Of a stretch of 30,471 nucleotides of DNA, positions 1 through 7,613 are shown one piece after another. The position numbers were made by a program, and so were the translations under genes. Each line of letters starts with the position of its first letter. Within the stretch, counting starts at the first letter, position 1. Origin of the DNA: a virus; the IMG/VR virus record IMGVR_UViG_3300009176_000872, positions 1-30,471 of that record, one strand, 5' to 3'. Under the pieces are notes generated by a model. The model saw only the letters and a list, made by a program, of their open reading frames with translations, was not told the DNA's origin and did not search any database.

Positions 1-1455
1 GCGGACGTGTGGCCCTACATCGACTTCGAAGGGGCGGTGCGCGCGGGCAAGACGACGCCGCTCGTCGCGAAGGTCGCCGCCTACTGCGTGGACTACCCGG
101 GCATCTGCTGCGCGCTCTGCCGGTGGACGCAGGACGCGCTCGACGCGCAACTCAAGCCGCGCTGGCGCGAGTGGTGCCACACGCACGGCATCGCGCTGCA
201 GTGGCACGCCGACGAGGAGTACGACGAAGTGGTCGGCACCGGGTCGCGCGTCTACCTGCGCGCGCTGAAGGGCGCCGAGGAGACGAGTCGCTACGGCAAG
301 CTCGCGGGCCTCACGCTGGCGGTGCTCGGCATCGACCAGCCCGAGGAGGTGCCCGAGGACGTGTATCGCGCCTACGTGCCTGCGCGGTTGTCGCAGCCCG
401 GCTACCCGCATCAGGTGCTGCTCACGCCGAACCCGCCGAGCCTGACGCACTGGATCGCCAGCGACTTCCCCGAGCGCAACACGCGCGAGGGCTACCTCTA
501 CCTGCGGACCTCGGTGTACGACAACCGGCACAACCTCGGCGACAGCTACATCGACACGCTGGAGCAGGCGCATCCCGAGGGCAGCGCGCTGCGGCGCCGC
601 TTCATCGAGGGCAAGCGCGGCCTGCCCATCATCGGCAAGCCCGTCTACGCGGGCGTGTTCCACGCGCGGCTGCACGTCCAGCGGCTGGCGCTCAACCCGA
701 GCGTGCCGCTGCTGGAGGGCTGGGACTTCGGCCACAGTCACCCGGCAGTCGTGTGGGCACAGATCCTGCCGTGGGGCGAGCTACGCGTGCTGGGCGGGCT
801 GCTGGGCAGCGACCAGTTCATCGAGGACTTCGCGCCGATGGCGGTCGCGCTGCGGCACCTCTGGTTCGGCGGCGAGCCGAACGCGGCAGGCGAGCGCACG
901 CTGCCGATGGAGGTCTGGAGCACGGGCGACCCGGCGGGCGACCAGAACAACTCGCAGGGCACGCGCGTGAGCGCCGCCGACGTGCTGCGCGAGTATGGCG
1001 TGATGCTCTACACCATCGGTGGGGCGAACCACCCTGACGCGCGCGACCGTTGCATCCAGCACCTCGCAGGCTACATGCAGCGGCTGACGCGGCAAGGCCC
1101 GGCGTTCACCGTGGACCCTGACCGCTGGCGGCTGAGCGGACCCGAGGGCGTGGTCGAGAGCACGCACTTCATCGACGCGCTGGAAGCGGGCTACGTGTGG
1201 GACGAGCGGAGCATCGCGCACGCGGTATCGCCGAACACGCGACGCGCGCGCAAGGACGGGTTCTACGATCACGCGATGAACGCCATCGAGTACGTCGTGC
1301 TGGCCTACGGCCCGGCGCAGCCGACGAAAGTCGATCACGAGAAGGAGCAGGCGCGCGCGCGGCACCTCGCGACGAAAGATCACGACGAGGCCGACGTGCG
1401 ACAGATGGTGCGACGCGGCATCCGCTTCGGCGGCACGCCGGGGCGTCGTCGCTGA
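1..1455 (+). CDS. terL: Terminase large subunit (5' end cut off by window)
   Basis: ATP-driven DNA-packaging motor and headful nuclease that docks on the portal. Numbering from the GTG at 7, the Walker A motif GAVRAGKTT is at residues 9-17, a Walker B-like strand ending IDQPEE at about 109-114, and the coupling-type motif TPNP near 140. The RNase H-like nuclease follows, with acids at D240 (GWDFGHSHP), D308 (STGDPAGD) and D421 (DHAMNAIEY). The frame is open to base 1 and Walker A lies only a few residues after the first in-frame GTG, whereas the family normally has several tens of residues before it. The true start is therefore outside the window. The usual Walker B Asp-Glu appears as Asp-Gln, followed by PEE; to my knowledge this variant occurs in related phage terminases. 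Position next to the portal gene supports the call. Confidence 0.95.
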   Translation, partial: ADVWPYIDFEGAVRAGKTTPLVAKVAAYCVDYPGICCALCRWTQDALDAQLKPRWREWCHTHGIALQWHADEEYDEVVGTGSRVYLRALKGAEETSRYGKLAGLTLAVLGIDQPEEVPEDVYRAYVPARLSQPGYPHQVLLTPNPPSLTHWIASDFPERNTREGYLYLRTSVYDNRHNLGDSYIDTLEQAHPEGSALRRRFIEGKRGLPIIGKPVYAGVFHARLHVQRLALNPSVPLLEGWDFGHSHPAVVWAQILPWGELRVLGGLLGSDQFIEDFAPMAVALRHLWFGGEPNAAGERTLPMEVWSTGDPAGDQNNSQGTRVSAADVLREYGVMLYTIGGANHPDARDRCIQHLAGYMQRLTRQGPAFTVDPDRWRLSGPEGVVESTHFIDALEAGYVWDERSIAHAVSPNTRRARKDGFYDHAMNAIEYVVLAYGPAQPTKVDHEKEQARARHLATKDHDEADVRQMVRRGIRFGGTPGRRR

Positions 1456-1491
1456 CGTGTGCTATCCTCGCCAGCCATCACAACCCCAGTC

Positions 1492-1505
1492 AGGAGTCAC
1501 GCATG
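1492..1505 (+). promoter_or_regulatory. Ribosome binding site plus start, copy 1 of an identical 14-mer
   Basis: AGGAGTCACGCATG places a strong Shine-Dalgarno 6 bases before the ATG at 1503. It decides the start of the Pro/Gly-rich gene over longer in-frame options. The same 14 bases recur at 12882-12895. Confidence 0.75.
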
Positions 1506-1946
1506 AAGAGCCATCTCGCACTGATCACGATCCTCGATGACCGAGGCGGGCCTGTCGATCCCGGCTACGGTGTCGGCGCGCCCGGCGGTCCTGTCGATCC
1601 CGGCTGGGGCGTGCGCCCGCCGGTTGACCCGGGCTACGGGCAGGGGCATCCGTCGCCGCCGCACCCGTGGTTCCCCGTCGGTGGTGGTCTACCGCCGCAC
1701 ATCGGTGGTGGCCCGGCGCACCCGCCGAACTACCCGACGACCGGCCCCGTGCCGACGCCGCCGCCCGTGACGCCCGACAACACGCTGCCCGAGGGTGGCG
1801 CGCCGCCGCAGATCTCGCTGCCCATCGTGCTGCCGCCGGATCCGGTGGTCGATGACACGCGGCTGTTCGAACTGAAGTACTCGGTGCGCTACGGCTGGGT
1901 GCTCGTGCCCGTCGAAGATGACGCCGTCGCCGCGCCGAAAAAGTAG
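1503..1946 (+). CDS. Pro/Gly-rich small protein, function unknown
   Basis: A 147-residue protein with no recognised enzyme domain. After a short hydrophobic start (MKSHLALITIL) there are three imperfect repeats of the type PVDPGYGV / PVDPGWGVR / PVDPGYGQG at residues 16-50. A long Pro/Gly-rich stretch follows to about residue 120, and then a compact C-terminal segment with aromatic and charged residues (FELKYSVRYGWVLVPVED). The start is set by AGGAG at 1492-1496. It sits between terminase and the PEP-CTERM gene. The layout of disordered repeats plus a small folded tail suggests a virion-associated or assembly protein, but this is inference. The N-terminus is not a convincing signal peptide. 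Confidence 0.8.
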   Translation: MKSHLALITILDDRGGPVDPGYGVGAPGGPVDPGWGVRPPVDPGYGQGHPSPPHPWFPVGGGLPPHIGGGPAHPPNYPTTGPVPTPPPVTPDNTLPEGGAPPQISLPIVLPPDPVVDDTRLFELKYSVRYGWVLVPVEDDAVAAPKK

Positions 1947-1995
1947 TAAGCTCTGCCGCACACTGGGCATCCCCGGTCAAGGAGATCGCGCACCC

Positions 1996-2673
1996 ATGAA
2001 GCTCTTCGCCCTCGCGCTCGTCGGCTTGCTTGCGCTCGCCGCTCCCGCCCGCGCAGACACCATCGTGACGTTCGGCAACGTGACGCCGAACCAGTTCTTC
2101 GCGGTGGACAACGGCGACGGGACCACGACCCTCTCGACCACGTCGTCGGTCAACATCACGCAGATCATCCTCGGCGCGACCGACCCCAACGCGCTGCTCA
2201 CGTTCACGGCCACGAGCACCGAGGACGCGCAGTTGCTGATCGGCGGCACCGTCATCAGCCAGCGGTTCGCGGGCACGTTCTCGCTGACGAACAGCGCGGG
2301 CACGTTCGACTACCTCGATGGCACCTTCGGCGCCGCGCTGGAGTTCGGCGGCACGGGCAGCACGGGCGCGATCCTGACGGCGAACAGTTCGCCCCAGTCG
2401 CCGCCGCTCGTGCTGACGACCGACCTGCTGCTGTCGCTCATCAACCCCGAGAGCTTCGGGCTGGCGTTCTCCAACATCACGCCGGGGCTGCACGTCAACA
2501 CCTACTCGGTGGGTGGCGTGTCGCACACGACCATCGCGAACTTCGCGGCCAGCTATGCGGGCAGCGCGGACGCGAACCTTGAAGCGGTGCCGGAGCCGAC
2601 GAGTCTCGTGCTGCTCGGCAGCGGGCTGTTCGGCCTCGCCGCGAAGCTGCGGAAGCGGTTCGTCCGCGCCTGA
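1996..2673 (+). CDS. Secreted protein with PEP-CTERM sorting signal
   Basis: A 225-residue exported protein. Residues 1-20 form a classical Sec signal peptide (MKLF, hydrophobic core, cleavage after ARA). The mature part is rich in Thr, Ser, Gly and Asn with alternating hydrophobics, as in beta-sandwich surface proteins. The C-terminus has the complete tripartite PEP-CTERM signal: VPEP at 198-201, a hydrophobic segment 204-216, and the basic cluster KLRKR at 217-221. In bacteria such proteins are cut and anchored or released by an exosortase of the host envelope and are linked to exopolysaccharide or biofilm. A longer in-frame start exists at 1918 but overlaps the preceding gene; the ATG at 1996 follows AAGGAG at 1980-1985 and yields the signal peptide. 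No exosortase is visible here, so processing would depend on the host. Its place among packaging genes is odd. Role inferred: envelope modification or superinfection exclusion. Confidence 0.88.
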   Translation: MKLFALALVGLLALAAPARADTIVTFGNVTPNQFFAVDNGDGTTTLSTTSSVNITQIILGATDPNALLTFTATSTEDAQLLIGGTVISQRFAGTFSLTNSAGTFDYLDGTFGAALEFGGTGSTGAILTANSSPQSPPLVLTTDLLLSLINPESFGLAFSNITPGLHVNTYSVGGVSHTTIANFAASYAGSADANLEAVPEPTSLVLLGSGLFGLAAKLRKRFVRA

Positions 2674-2870
2674 TGCTCCGCTGTCCGAAGTGTGGGCACT
2701 ACCTCGCCGTCTGCATCTGCGGGCGGCGAGCGGTGCTCATCGGCACGCCCTTCGTGCTGGTGACCGTCCTTGCCCGCACCGTCAACGCACAAGGAACGAC
2801 TGGCAGCGCGGGCGCATCTGTCGCGCCGTCAGGGACTACACGCCTCGTGGCTCCCATCGAACCCGCGTGA
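2673..2870 (+). CDS. Small Cys-rich protein, possible zinc knuckle
   Basis: A 65-residue frame whose ATG overlaps the stop of the PEP-CTERM gene (TGATG), a coupling seen repeatedly in this window. The N-terminus has CPKC at residues 4-7 and CIC at 14-16, spaced like a zinc knuckle, followed by a hydrophobic stretch (VLIGTPFVLVTVLA). The C-terminal third is low in character (Thr/Gly/Ser/Ala) and may not be genuine coding. A second Cys-rich frame overlaps its 3' half in the +1 frame, so the two could be one gene joined by frameshift or broken by a sequence error. Confidence 0.5.
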   Translation: MLRCPKCGHYLAVCICGRRAVLIGTPFVLVTVLARTVNAQGTTGSAGASVAPSGTTRLVAPIEPA

Positions 2871-3093
2871 AGACATCACCGTCTCCACGCGCGCGGACTA
2901 CGAGACGTGGGTCGAGTGTCGGCGCTGCCATCGAACGTGGCGCGCCGACGCCGCCCTTCCCGGCGTGCTCCATCACTACGTGGATCTCTGTGAACGCTGC
3001 GAGGTCACTCTCATGCAAACCACCGGCACCTTCCCTGCGCTGAGCCAACCTCGTCCGAAAGGCAAACCGAAGAGCGGCGGCAAGAAGCGGTAG
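2770..3093 (+). CDS. Cys-rich zinc-ribbon-like protein, start uncertain
   Basis: The convincing coding part is the C-terminal 65 or so residues: WVECRRCH, then about 20 residues, then LCERC (two CxxC pairs with a nearby His, as in a zinc ribbon), ending in a basic tail KGKPKSGGKKR. No ATG or GTG lies upstream of the first CxxC in this frame. The only listed start is a TTG at 2770 without a Shine-Dalgarno, and the first 30 residues lack character. Real translation may instead enter by a frameshift from the 2673 frame. It ends 10 bases before the portal start. Function unknown; a small nucleic-acid-binding protein is possible. Confidence 0.5.
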   Translation: MPAPSTHKERLAARAHLSRRQGLHASWLPSNPREDITVSTRADYETWVECRRCHRTWRADAALPGVLHHYVDLCERCEVTLMQTTGTFPALSQPRPKGKPKSGGKKR

Positions 3094-3103
3094 ACTCCGC
3101 ACC

Positions 3104-5338
3104 ATGCCGCCGTACCTGCCGGGCAAGACCCTCGGACGCCCGCCGCACGCCCCGAAGCGCGAGAAGACCCCGTTCGACGTACGCCTGAGCGAGGAGGAGA
3201 AGACCGCGCTCGTGCAGATGCTGAGCGAGGAGATCGACCGCGCGCTCGCCGCGCGTGCCCCGGTCATTCAGCCCGGCGGCGAACTGGACTACTGGCACTG
3301 GCTCTACAAGCAGGGCAAGCGCAACGTGCGCGACCTGCCGTTCCCCGGCGCCGCCGACCTCTCGACGTGGATCATCGCCGAGAAGATCGACGCGATGCGC
3401 GCGCGCTTCTGCAAGACCATCTTCGTGGAACCCGTGTGGGTCGTGGACGGCTGGGGCGCTGCCGCTGAGCGCGCGGCGATGGTCGAAGAGTTTCACCAGT
3501 GGAAGCTGGAAGAGGAGCGGCTGCAGGGCTGGCTGCAGCGCACGCTGCAGTTGTCGCTCATCGAGGGTACGGGCGTGTTGGAGTGCAGCGAGCGCGCCGA
3601 CATGATCAAGCGGCGCAGCATGAAGCAGTTGGCGCCGAAGATGGACGAGGAGACGGGCACCGTCGTGCTCGGCGACGACTACCAGCCGCAGCCGATGCAG
3701 GACGAGGAAGGCGAGTATCAGGAGGCCGACGACCCGTCGCAGCCGGGCGTGATGGCGACCGCGATGGACGAGTTCGTGCCGGTGCGGCGCGGCCCGAGCT
3801 ACCGCAACGTGTCGCTGCGCGACTTCCTGATGCTGCCCGCGCACGCGCAGGACGACTCTGAGGTGTGGTGCTACGCGAAGCGGTTCTGGCGGCGCCTGAA
3901 GGAACTGGAGTCACGCGGCAAGAGCGGCCTCTACGACAAGGACGCCGTCGCCGATCTCGCGGCGACCAGCGATCGTACGCGCACCGAACTGCCGCAGAGC
4001 GTGACCGCCGGGGGCATCGACGTGGCCGCGCAGACCACGCCGACGACCATCGAGAAGGAACTGTGGGAACTGCACTGCCTGCTCGACCTCGACAACGACG
4101 GCAACGAGGAGTGGTACATCATCACGCTGTCGAGCATCCACAAGAAGATCCTCCGCATCCAGCTTGACGACCTCGGCCTGCCCCGCTACCTGCTGTTCCG
4201 CCCGGCGCCGAACCCGCTGAACGTCTACGGCGAGAGCCACGTCGATAAGCTCGCGAGCATCGGCGAAGAGCACATGGGCACGCGCAACGCGGTCGCCGAC
4301 CGCAGCAACCTCGTGAACAACGCGCCCATCAAGCGACTGCGGAACAGCGGCTGGGACATGGACGAAGAGCCGTGGGGCGTCGGCGCGGTCATCACCGTGC
4401 AGGACATGAACGACGTGCAGCCGGTGACGCTGCCCGACGTGAGCGCGTCGATGGCCGGGCGCGAGCAGGGCATCATCGACGCTGCCGAGCGCCTGAGCGG
4501 GCTGAACGACGTGACGCTCGGCAGCGCGCCGCAGGAGTCGCGCACGCTCGGCGAAGTGCAGATGGTCACCGAGCAGAGCTTCGTTCGCATCGAAGAGCAG
4601 GTTCGCAACCTGCAAGAGACGATGGAAGACCTGTTCAAGATCCGCCACGAGTTGTGGCGGCGCGCCGCCGACGAGGCGCCGCTGGAACCGAGCGAGCGGT
4701 TCATTCGGCAGTTGGAGTTCCGGCAGATTGAGATGGCCGAGCAGGGCATCACGGGCGCCTCGCTCGCGGGCACCTTCCACGGCAAGCCGCACGGCAGCGT
4801 CGAGAGCGCGGACAAGTCGAAGCAGCGAAGCAACTACAACGGGTTCATGCAGGTCATGGGCGGGTTCGCGCAAATGAACCCGACGCTGCAGCAGGTCTTC
4901 GCGTCGCCCGACGTGATCATCCCGCTGTTCGAACAGGCGCTGAGCTTGTACGACTCGCCGAACAAGGGGCAGTTGATGCGCTCGCTGCGGCAGTGGCAGG
5001 CGCAGACCGAGCAGGCGGCACAGATGGCGGCGCAGCAGCCGCCCGCGCCGCCCGGGGCGCCGCCGGGACAACCGGGCGCACCGCCGCCGCCGGGTGGACC
5101 GGGTGCCGGGGCACCGCCGCCGCCGGGTGGCCCTCCTCCCGGGGGAGGCGCACCGCCGCCGGGACCGCCCGGTCCACCACCGGCTGGAGGCCCGCCGCAG
5201 GGAGGCCCGCCGCCGCCGCCACAAGGCCCGCCCGAGCAGGCGCCCGCGCCGCCGCCGGGGATGCCCAACGTGCCGCCTGACCTGCTCGCGTCGATGATGC
5301 AGGGCATGTCGAGCGGGTCGCAGGGGAGCGTCATGTGA
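3104..5338 (+). CDS. Portal protein (P22-like), with Pro/Gly-rich tail
   Basis: A 744-residue protein forming the dodecameric ring at the head vertex through which DNA enters and leaves, and the dock for terminase. The length is close to P22 gp1 (725 residues). The N-terminal segment DLPFPGAADLSTWIIAEKIDAM corresponds to the conserved start of the portal core in this family, in which a Trp/Pro-Gly-Ala motif precedes a helix. The helical stem and crown region runs to about residue 640, including a Gln-rich helix (WQAQTEQAAQMAAQQ). From about 646 to 722 there is an almost uninterrupted Pro/Gly tract, then a short amphipathic end. The start lacks a good Shine-Dalgarno but no better start exists. 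The stop overlaps the next gene. Confidence 0.9.
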   Translation: MPPYLPGKTLGRPPHAPKREKTPFDVRLSEEEKTALVQMLSEEIDRALAARAPVIQPGGELDYWHWLYKQGKRNVRDLPFPGAADLSTWIIAEKIDAMRARFCKTIFVEPVWVVDGWGAAAERAAMVEEFHQWKLEEERLQGWLQRTLQLSLIEGTGVLECSERADMIKRRSMKQLAPKMDEETGTVVLGDDYQPQPMQDEEGEYQEADDPSQPGVMATAMDEFVPVRRGPSYRNVSLRDFLMLPAHAQDDSEVWCYAKRFWRRLKELESRGKSGLYDKDAVADLAATSDRTRTELPQSVTAGGIDVAAQTTPTTIEKELWELHCLLDLDNDGNEEWYIITLSSIHKKILRIQLDDLGLPRYLLFRPAPNPLNVYGESHVDKLASIGEEHMGTRNAVADRSNLVNNAPIKRLRNSGWDMDEEPWGVGAVITVQDMNDVQPVTLPDVSASMAGREQGIIDAAERLSGLNDVTLGSAPQESRTLGEVQMVTEQSFVRIEEQVRNLQETMEDLFKIRHELWRRAADEAPLEPSERFIRQLEFRQIEMAEQGITGASLAGTFHGKPHGSVESADKSKQRSNYNGFMQVMGGFAQMNPTLQQVFASPDVIIPLFEQALSLYDSPNKGQLMRSLRQWQAQTEQAAQMAAQQPPAPPGAPPGQPGAPPPPGGPGAGAPPPPGGPPPGGGAPPPGPPGPPPAGGPPQGGPPPPPQGPPEQAPAPPPGMPNVPPDLLASMMQGMSSGSQGSVM

Positions 5339-5688
5339 AGCGCCGCGCACGCGAAGAGGTCGATCTCGATGCGCTCAACCAGCGCGTGGCGGATCTGGAA
5401 ACGCTGCTCACGTCCCCCGGCTGGGCCGTCATCGCTGCGGAAGCGAACAAGTTGTTCGGCGTGCGGACCTTCTCCGACCAGATCGAACACCTCGCGCGCA
5501 CCGAACCCACTGCCGAGGTCGGGCCGAAGACCATCGCACTGGTCGCCGCGCGCGTGGCCGCAGGCCGCTTGATCAACCTGCCGGGCGAACTGCTGCAGGA
5601 CGTGAAGCGGAAGATCGCGCTCGCGACGCCGACCGAGTCGCGCGAGCGCAACCCGAACGTCGAGATGTCCGATGGCCGCACGCAGTGA
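5335..5688 (+). CDS. Unknown small helical protein downstream of portal
   Basis: A 117-residue protein starting at a GTG that overlaps the portal stop (GTGA), so it is probably translated by coupling. It begins with a basic stretch (MKRRAREE), then a likely coiled-coil helix (DLDALNQRVADLETLL), and a middle region of predicted short helices. No catalytic motif or family is recognised. It overlaps the next gene by 17 bases. Position between portal and the co-chaperonin suggests a head-assembly accessory role, which is inference only. Confidence 0.72.
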   Translation: MKRRAREEVDLDALNQRVADLETLLTSPGWAVIAAEANKLFGVRTFSDQIEHLARTEPTAEVGPKTIALVAARVAAGRLINLPGELLQDVKRKIALATPTESRERNPNVEMSDGRTQ

Positions 5689-5962
5689 CCTCGTCCCGAG
5701 CGTAGACTGGCCGATGGTGCTGCGGCGCGATCTCGTGCTGGTGGCGCTGCCGCCGCGCGTGCGCGCCGTCGGGCTGGTGGTGCTGCCGGGCTACGTGCGC
5801 GAGTCGAGCCTCGGCCTCGTGCTGCAGACCGGCGACGCCGTCACCAGTGTGGAGTTGCACGACCGTGTGATCTTCGACGCCTTCGCCGCTGAGGAGGTGC
5901 GCGTGAACGACTGGCCGTGCGTGCTGGTCCCTGAGACGGCCATCGATGCCGTCGTGGAGTGA
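5672..5962 (+). CDS. GroES-like co-chaperonin
   Basis: A 96-residue protein with the GroES (Cpn10) pattern. There is an opening beta strand (LRRDLVLVALPP), a mobile-loop segment G-L-VVL-PGYVRESSLGLVLQTG at 34-54 in which VVL (36-38) matches the GroEL-binding tripeptide IVL, a core strand DRVIFDAF at 64-71, and the closing strand VLVPETAIDAVVE at 84-96. GroES caps the host GroEL chamber; phage versions such as T4 gp31 adapt it to fold the major capsid protein. This one lies between portal and scaffold/capsid genes, which fits that role. The loop lacks the first of the two Gly found in E. coli GroES. The ATG at 5672 overlaps the previous gene; an internal ATG at 5714 would still keep the whole fold. 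Family call is by pattern, not search. Confidence 0.75.
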   Translation: MAARSDLVPSVDWPMVLRRDLVLVALPPRVRAVGLVVLPGYVRESSLGLVLQTGDAVTSVELHDRVIFDAFAAEEVRVNDWPCVLVPETAIDAVVE

Positions 5963-5965
5963 GCT

Positions 5966-6916
5966 ATGGCCGATGTAGTCCTTGAAGATGCCGTCGGCGG
6001 GATGCCGACCGGCCCCGAGCCGGAAGCCCCGGCACCCGCCCCTGATCTCTCGCAGCCGCTGGTCGATCCCGACGAGCCGCCGCCCGGCGACGAGCCGCCG
6101 CCCGATGGCGACGAGGAAGTCGAAGAGGAAGGCGCGCCGCTGCCCGGCGGCAAGCGCACCGTCGTCAACGACCTCGTGCGCGAGCGCGAGCGCCGCCAGA
6201 TGGCCGAGGGCAACCTGCAGTCGTCGCAGGAACTGCTGCGGCAGGTCATGTCGCTGCCCGGCGGGATCGAACTGCTGCAGAGCGCGGCGACGGGCGCACC
6301 GCCGCCGAAGAAGCCCGGCGAGCCGAGCGAGGACGACCGCGCGCTCTACAAGGAGGCGCAGGAGGTCGCGCACGACCTCGGCCTCTACGACACCGAGGGC
6401 AACCCCGACATCCGCACCGCCGCGCGCATCGTGCTGCGGCAGCGCAAGAGCACCGAGGCCGCGCTGAGCAAGGCGCTCGCGCCGCTCCAGCAGACGACGA
6501 TGTCGCTGGCCGCGCAGCCGGTGATCCAGCACGTCCTGAGCGTGGCCGACCAGTTCGGCATCGACCGCAACCTCGTGCAGCAGGGACTGATGGCGACGCC
6601 GCCCGAGCACCTCGGCAACCCCGAGGTGCAGCAGGCCGTGCTGATGATGGCGCTCGGCACGCAGACGATGCTGGGCACCACGCCGCAGAACGGCAACGGC
6701 GGCGCCGCGCCACGGCAGAGTGTTCCACGGGGAACACCGATGGGCCGCGCGCTGCGGGCGCCCATCTTCACCGAGGCGCCCGGCGGGCGTCCGCGCAGCG
6801 GCGTCGTGCTGGACGACGTGTTCCGCGAGCGCCTGAAGAGCACGGGCATGAAGGACGAAACGATCAATGCGTCGCTGGAGCGGTTTGTCCCCGGCGCGCC
6901 GAACCGACTGGAGTAG
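5966..6916 (+). CDS. Scaffolding-like protein
   Basis: A 316-residue protein starting 3 bases after the previous stop. Residues 1-60 are acidic and Pro-rich (PEPEAPAPAPD, DGDEEVEEEG). The middle (about 65-230) is predicted mostly helical with Gln, Leu and Arg, and includes LVRERERRQMAEGNLQ as a likely coiled coil. The last 90 residues are less ordered with a short C-terminal helix (RERLKSTGMKDETINASLERF). Scaffolds are typically acidic, elongated, helical and encoded between portal and capsid genes, as here; their C-terminal helix contacts the capsid. No protease motif is seen. The role is inferred from composition and position. Confidence 0.7.
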   Translation: MADVVLEDAVGGMPTGPEPEAPAPAPDLSQPLVDPDEPPPGDEPPPDGDEEVEEEGAPLPGGKRTVVNDLVRERERRQMAEGNLQSSQELLRQVMSLPGGIELLQSAATGAPPPKKPGEPSEDDRALYKEAQEVAHDLGLYDTEGNPDIRTAARIVLRQRKSTEAALSKALAPLQQTTMSLAAQPVIQHVLSVADQFGIDRNLVQQGLMATPPEHLGNPEVQQAVLMMALGTQTMLGTTPQNGNGGAAPRQSVPRGTPMGRALRAPIFTEAPGGRPRSGVVLDDVFRERLKSTGMKDETINASLERFVPGAPNRLE

Positions 6917-6919
6917 TGC

Positions 6920-7600
6920 ATGGACCGCGACCGCAAGAAGAGCCGACTGGAGATCGAGACGGCGAAGCTGCAGGCGGGCGTCAAGAGCCGCCTGAAGGAA
7001 ACGATCAAGCAGCAGGGGCTGAAGATCAGCGACGAGGCGCTGCTCGACGCGTTCAAGGACTTCGAAAACATCGCGGTCGCCGAGCGCCGCCTGACGGACC
7101 CGGCGCTGCCGAACGCGCTGCCGATCCGGCTGAAGGATGAGCCGGAGGAGCACGAAGACCCGCGCGGCACGCGGCGGAAGTGGTACCTGCGGTGGATCAA
7201 CCTCGCGATGCCGAACCGGCACCACATCGCGCAGCAGTCGCTGGGCTACGCGCCCGTGCGCTGGGAAGACCTGCAGAACATCGACGCGGTCAGCAACCCC
7301 CACAAGGCGACCGAGTTCGTGCGGCGCTCTGAGGGCGGCAAGGAAGCCCTGATGAAGATGCCGATGGCGCTCTACCGGCGCATCAAGGCAAAGCAGCACG
7401 AGCAGCACAAGCGGACGATGACGGGCAAGGCGCTGCGCGACTCAGCCGTGGCGGCGGCGCACGCGCGCGGGTTGTCGCCGGAAGACAGCGACAACATCGG
7501 CGAGGTCGTCGGGTCGATCAAGATCGGGCGCGACACGCTGGTGTCGCCCGACGCCGAGGGCACACTCGATGCCGCTGAACAACACGAACCCCAACCATAG
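6920..7600 (+). CDS. Unknown charged helical protein
   Basis: A 226-residue protein starting 3 bases after the scaffold-like gene. It opens with basic and acidic helices (MDRDRKKSRLEIETAKLQAG), has a recognisable middle motif RKWYLRWINLAMPNRHH and GYAPVRWEDLQN at about 90-115, and an Ala/Lys-rich helical part (KRTMTGKALRDSAVAAAHARG). The segment 'WINL...GY.PV' recalls small phage proteins of unknown function found near capsid genes. No enzyme motif is visible. It could be an assembly cofactor or minor head protein. Its 3' end is followed directly by the Shine-Dalgarno of the membrane protein gene. Confidence 0.72.
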   Translation: MDRDRKKSRLEIETAKLQAGVKSRLKETIKQQGLKISDEALLDAFKDFENIAVAERRLTDPALPNALPIRLKDEPEEHEDPRGTRRKWYLRWINLAMPNRHHIAQQSLGYAPVRWEDLQNIDAVSNPHKATEFVRRSEGGKEALMKMPMALYRRIKAKQHEQHKRTMTGKALRDSAVAAAHARGLSPEDSDNIGEVVGSIKIGRDTLVSPDAEGTLDAAEQHEPQP

Positions 7601-7613
7601 GAGCTTGTGGACG

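Noticed and set aside
5573-7408. Long leftward open frame opposite co-chaperonin and scaffold genes
   Set aside because: Arg/Leu/His-rich shadow spanning several well-supported rightward genes with coupled starts.
7569-7613. Upstream ATG start for the membrane protein
   Set aside because: It lies inside the previous gene, lacks a Shine-Dalgarno and adds a polar N-terminus; the ATG at 7614 has AGGAG at proper spacing.
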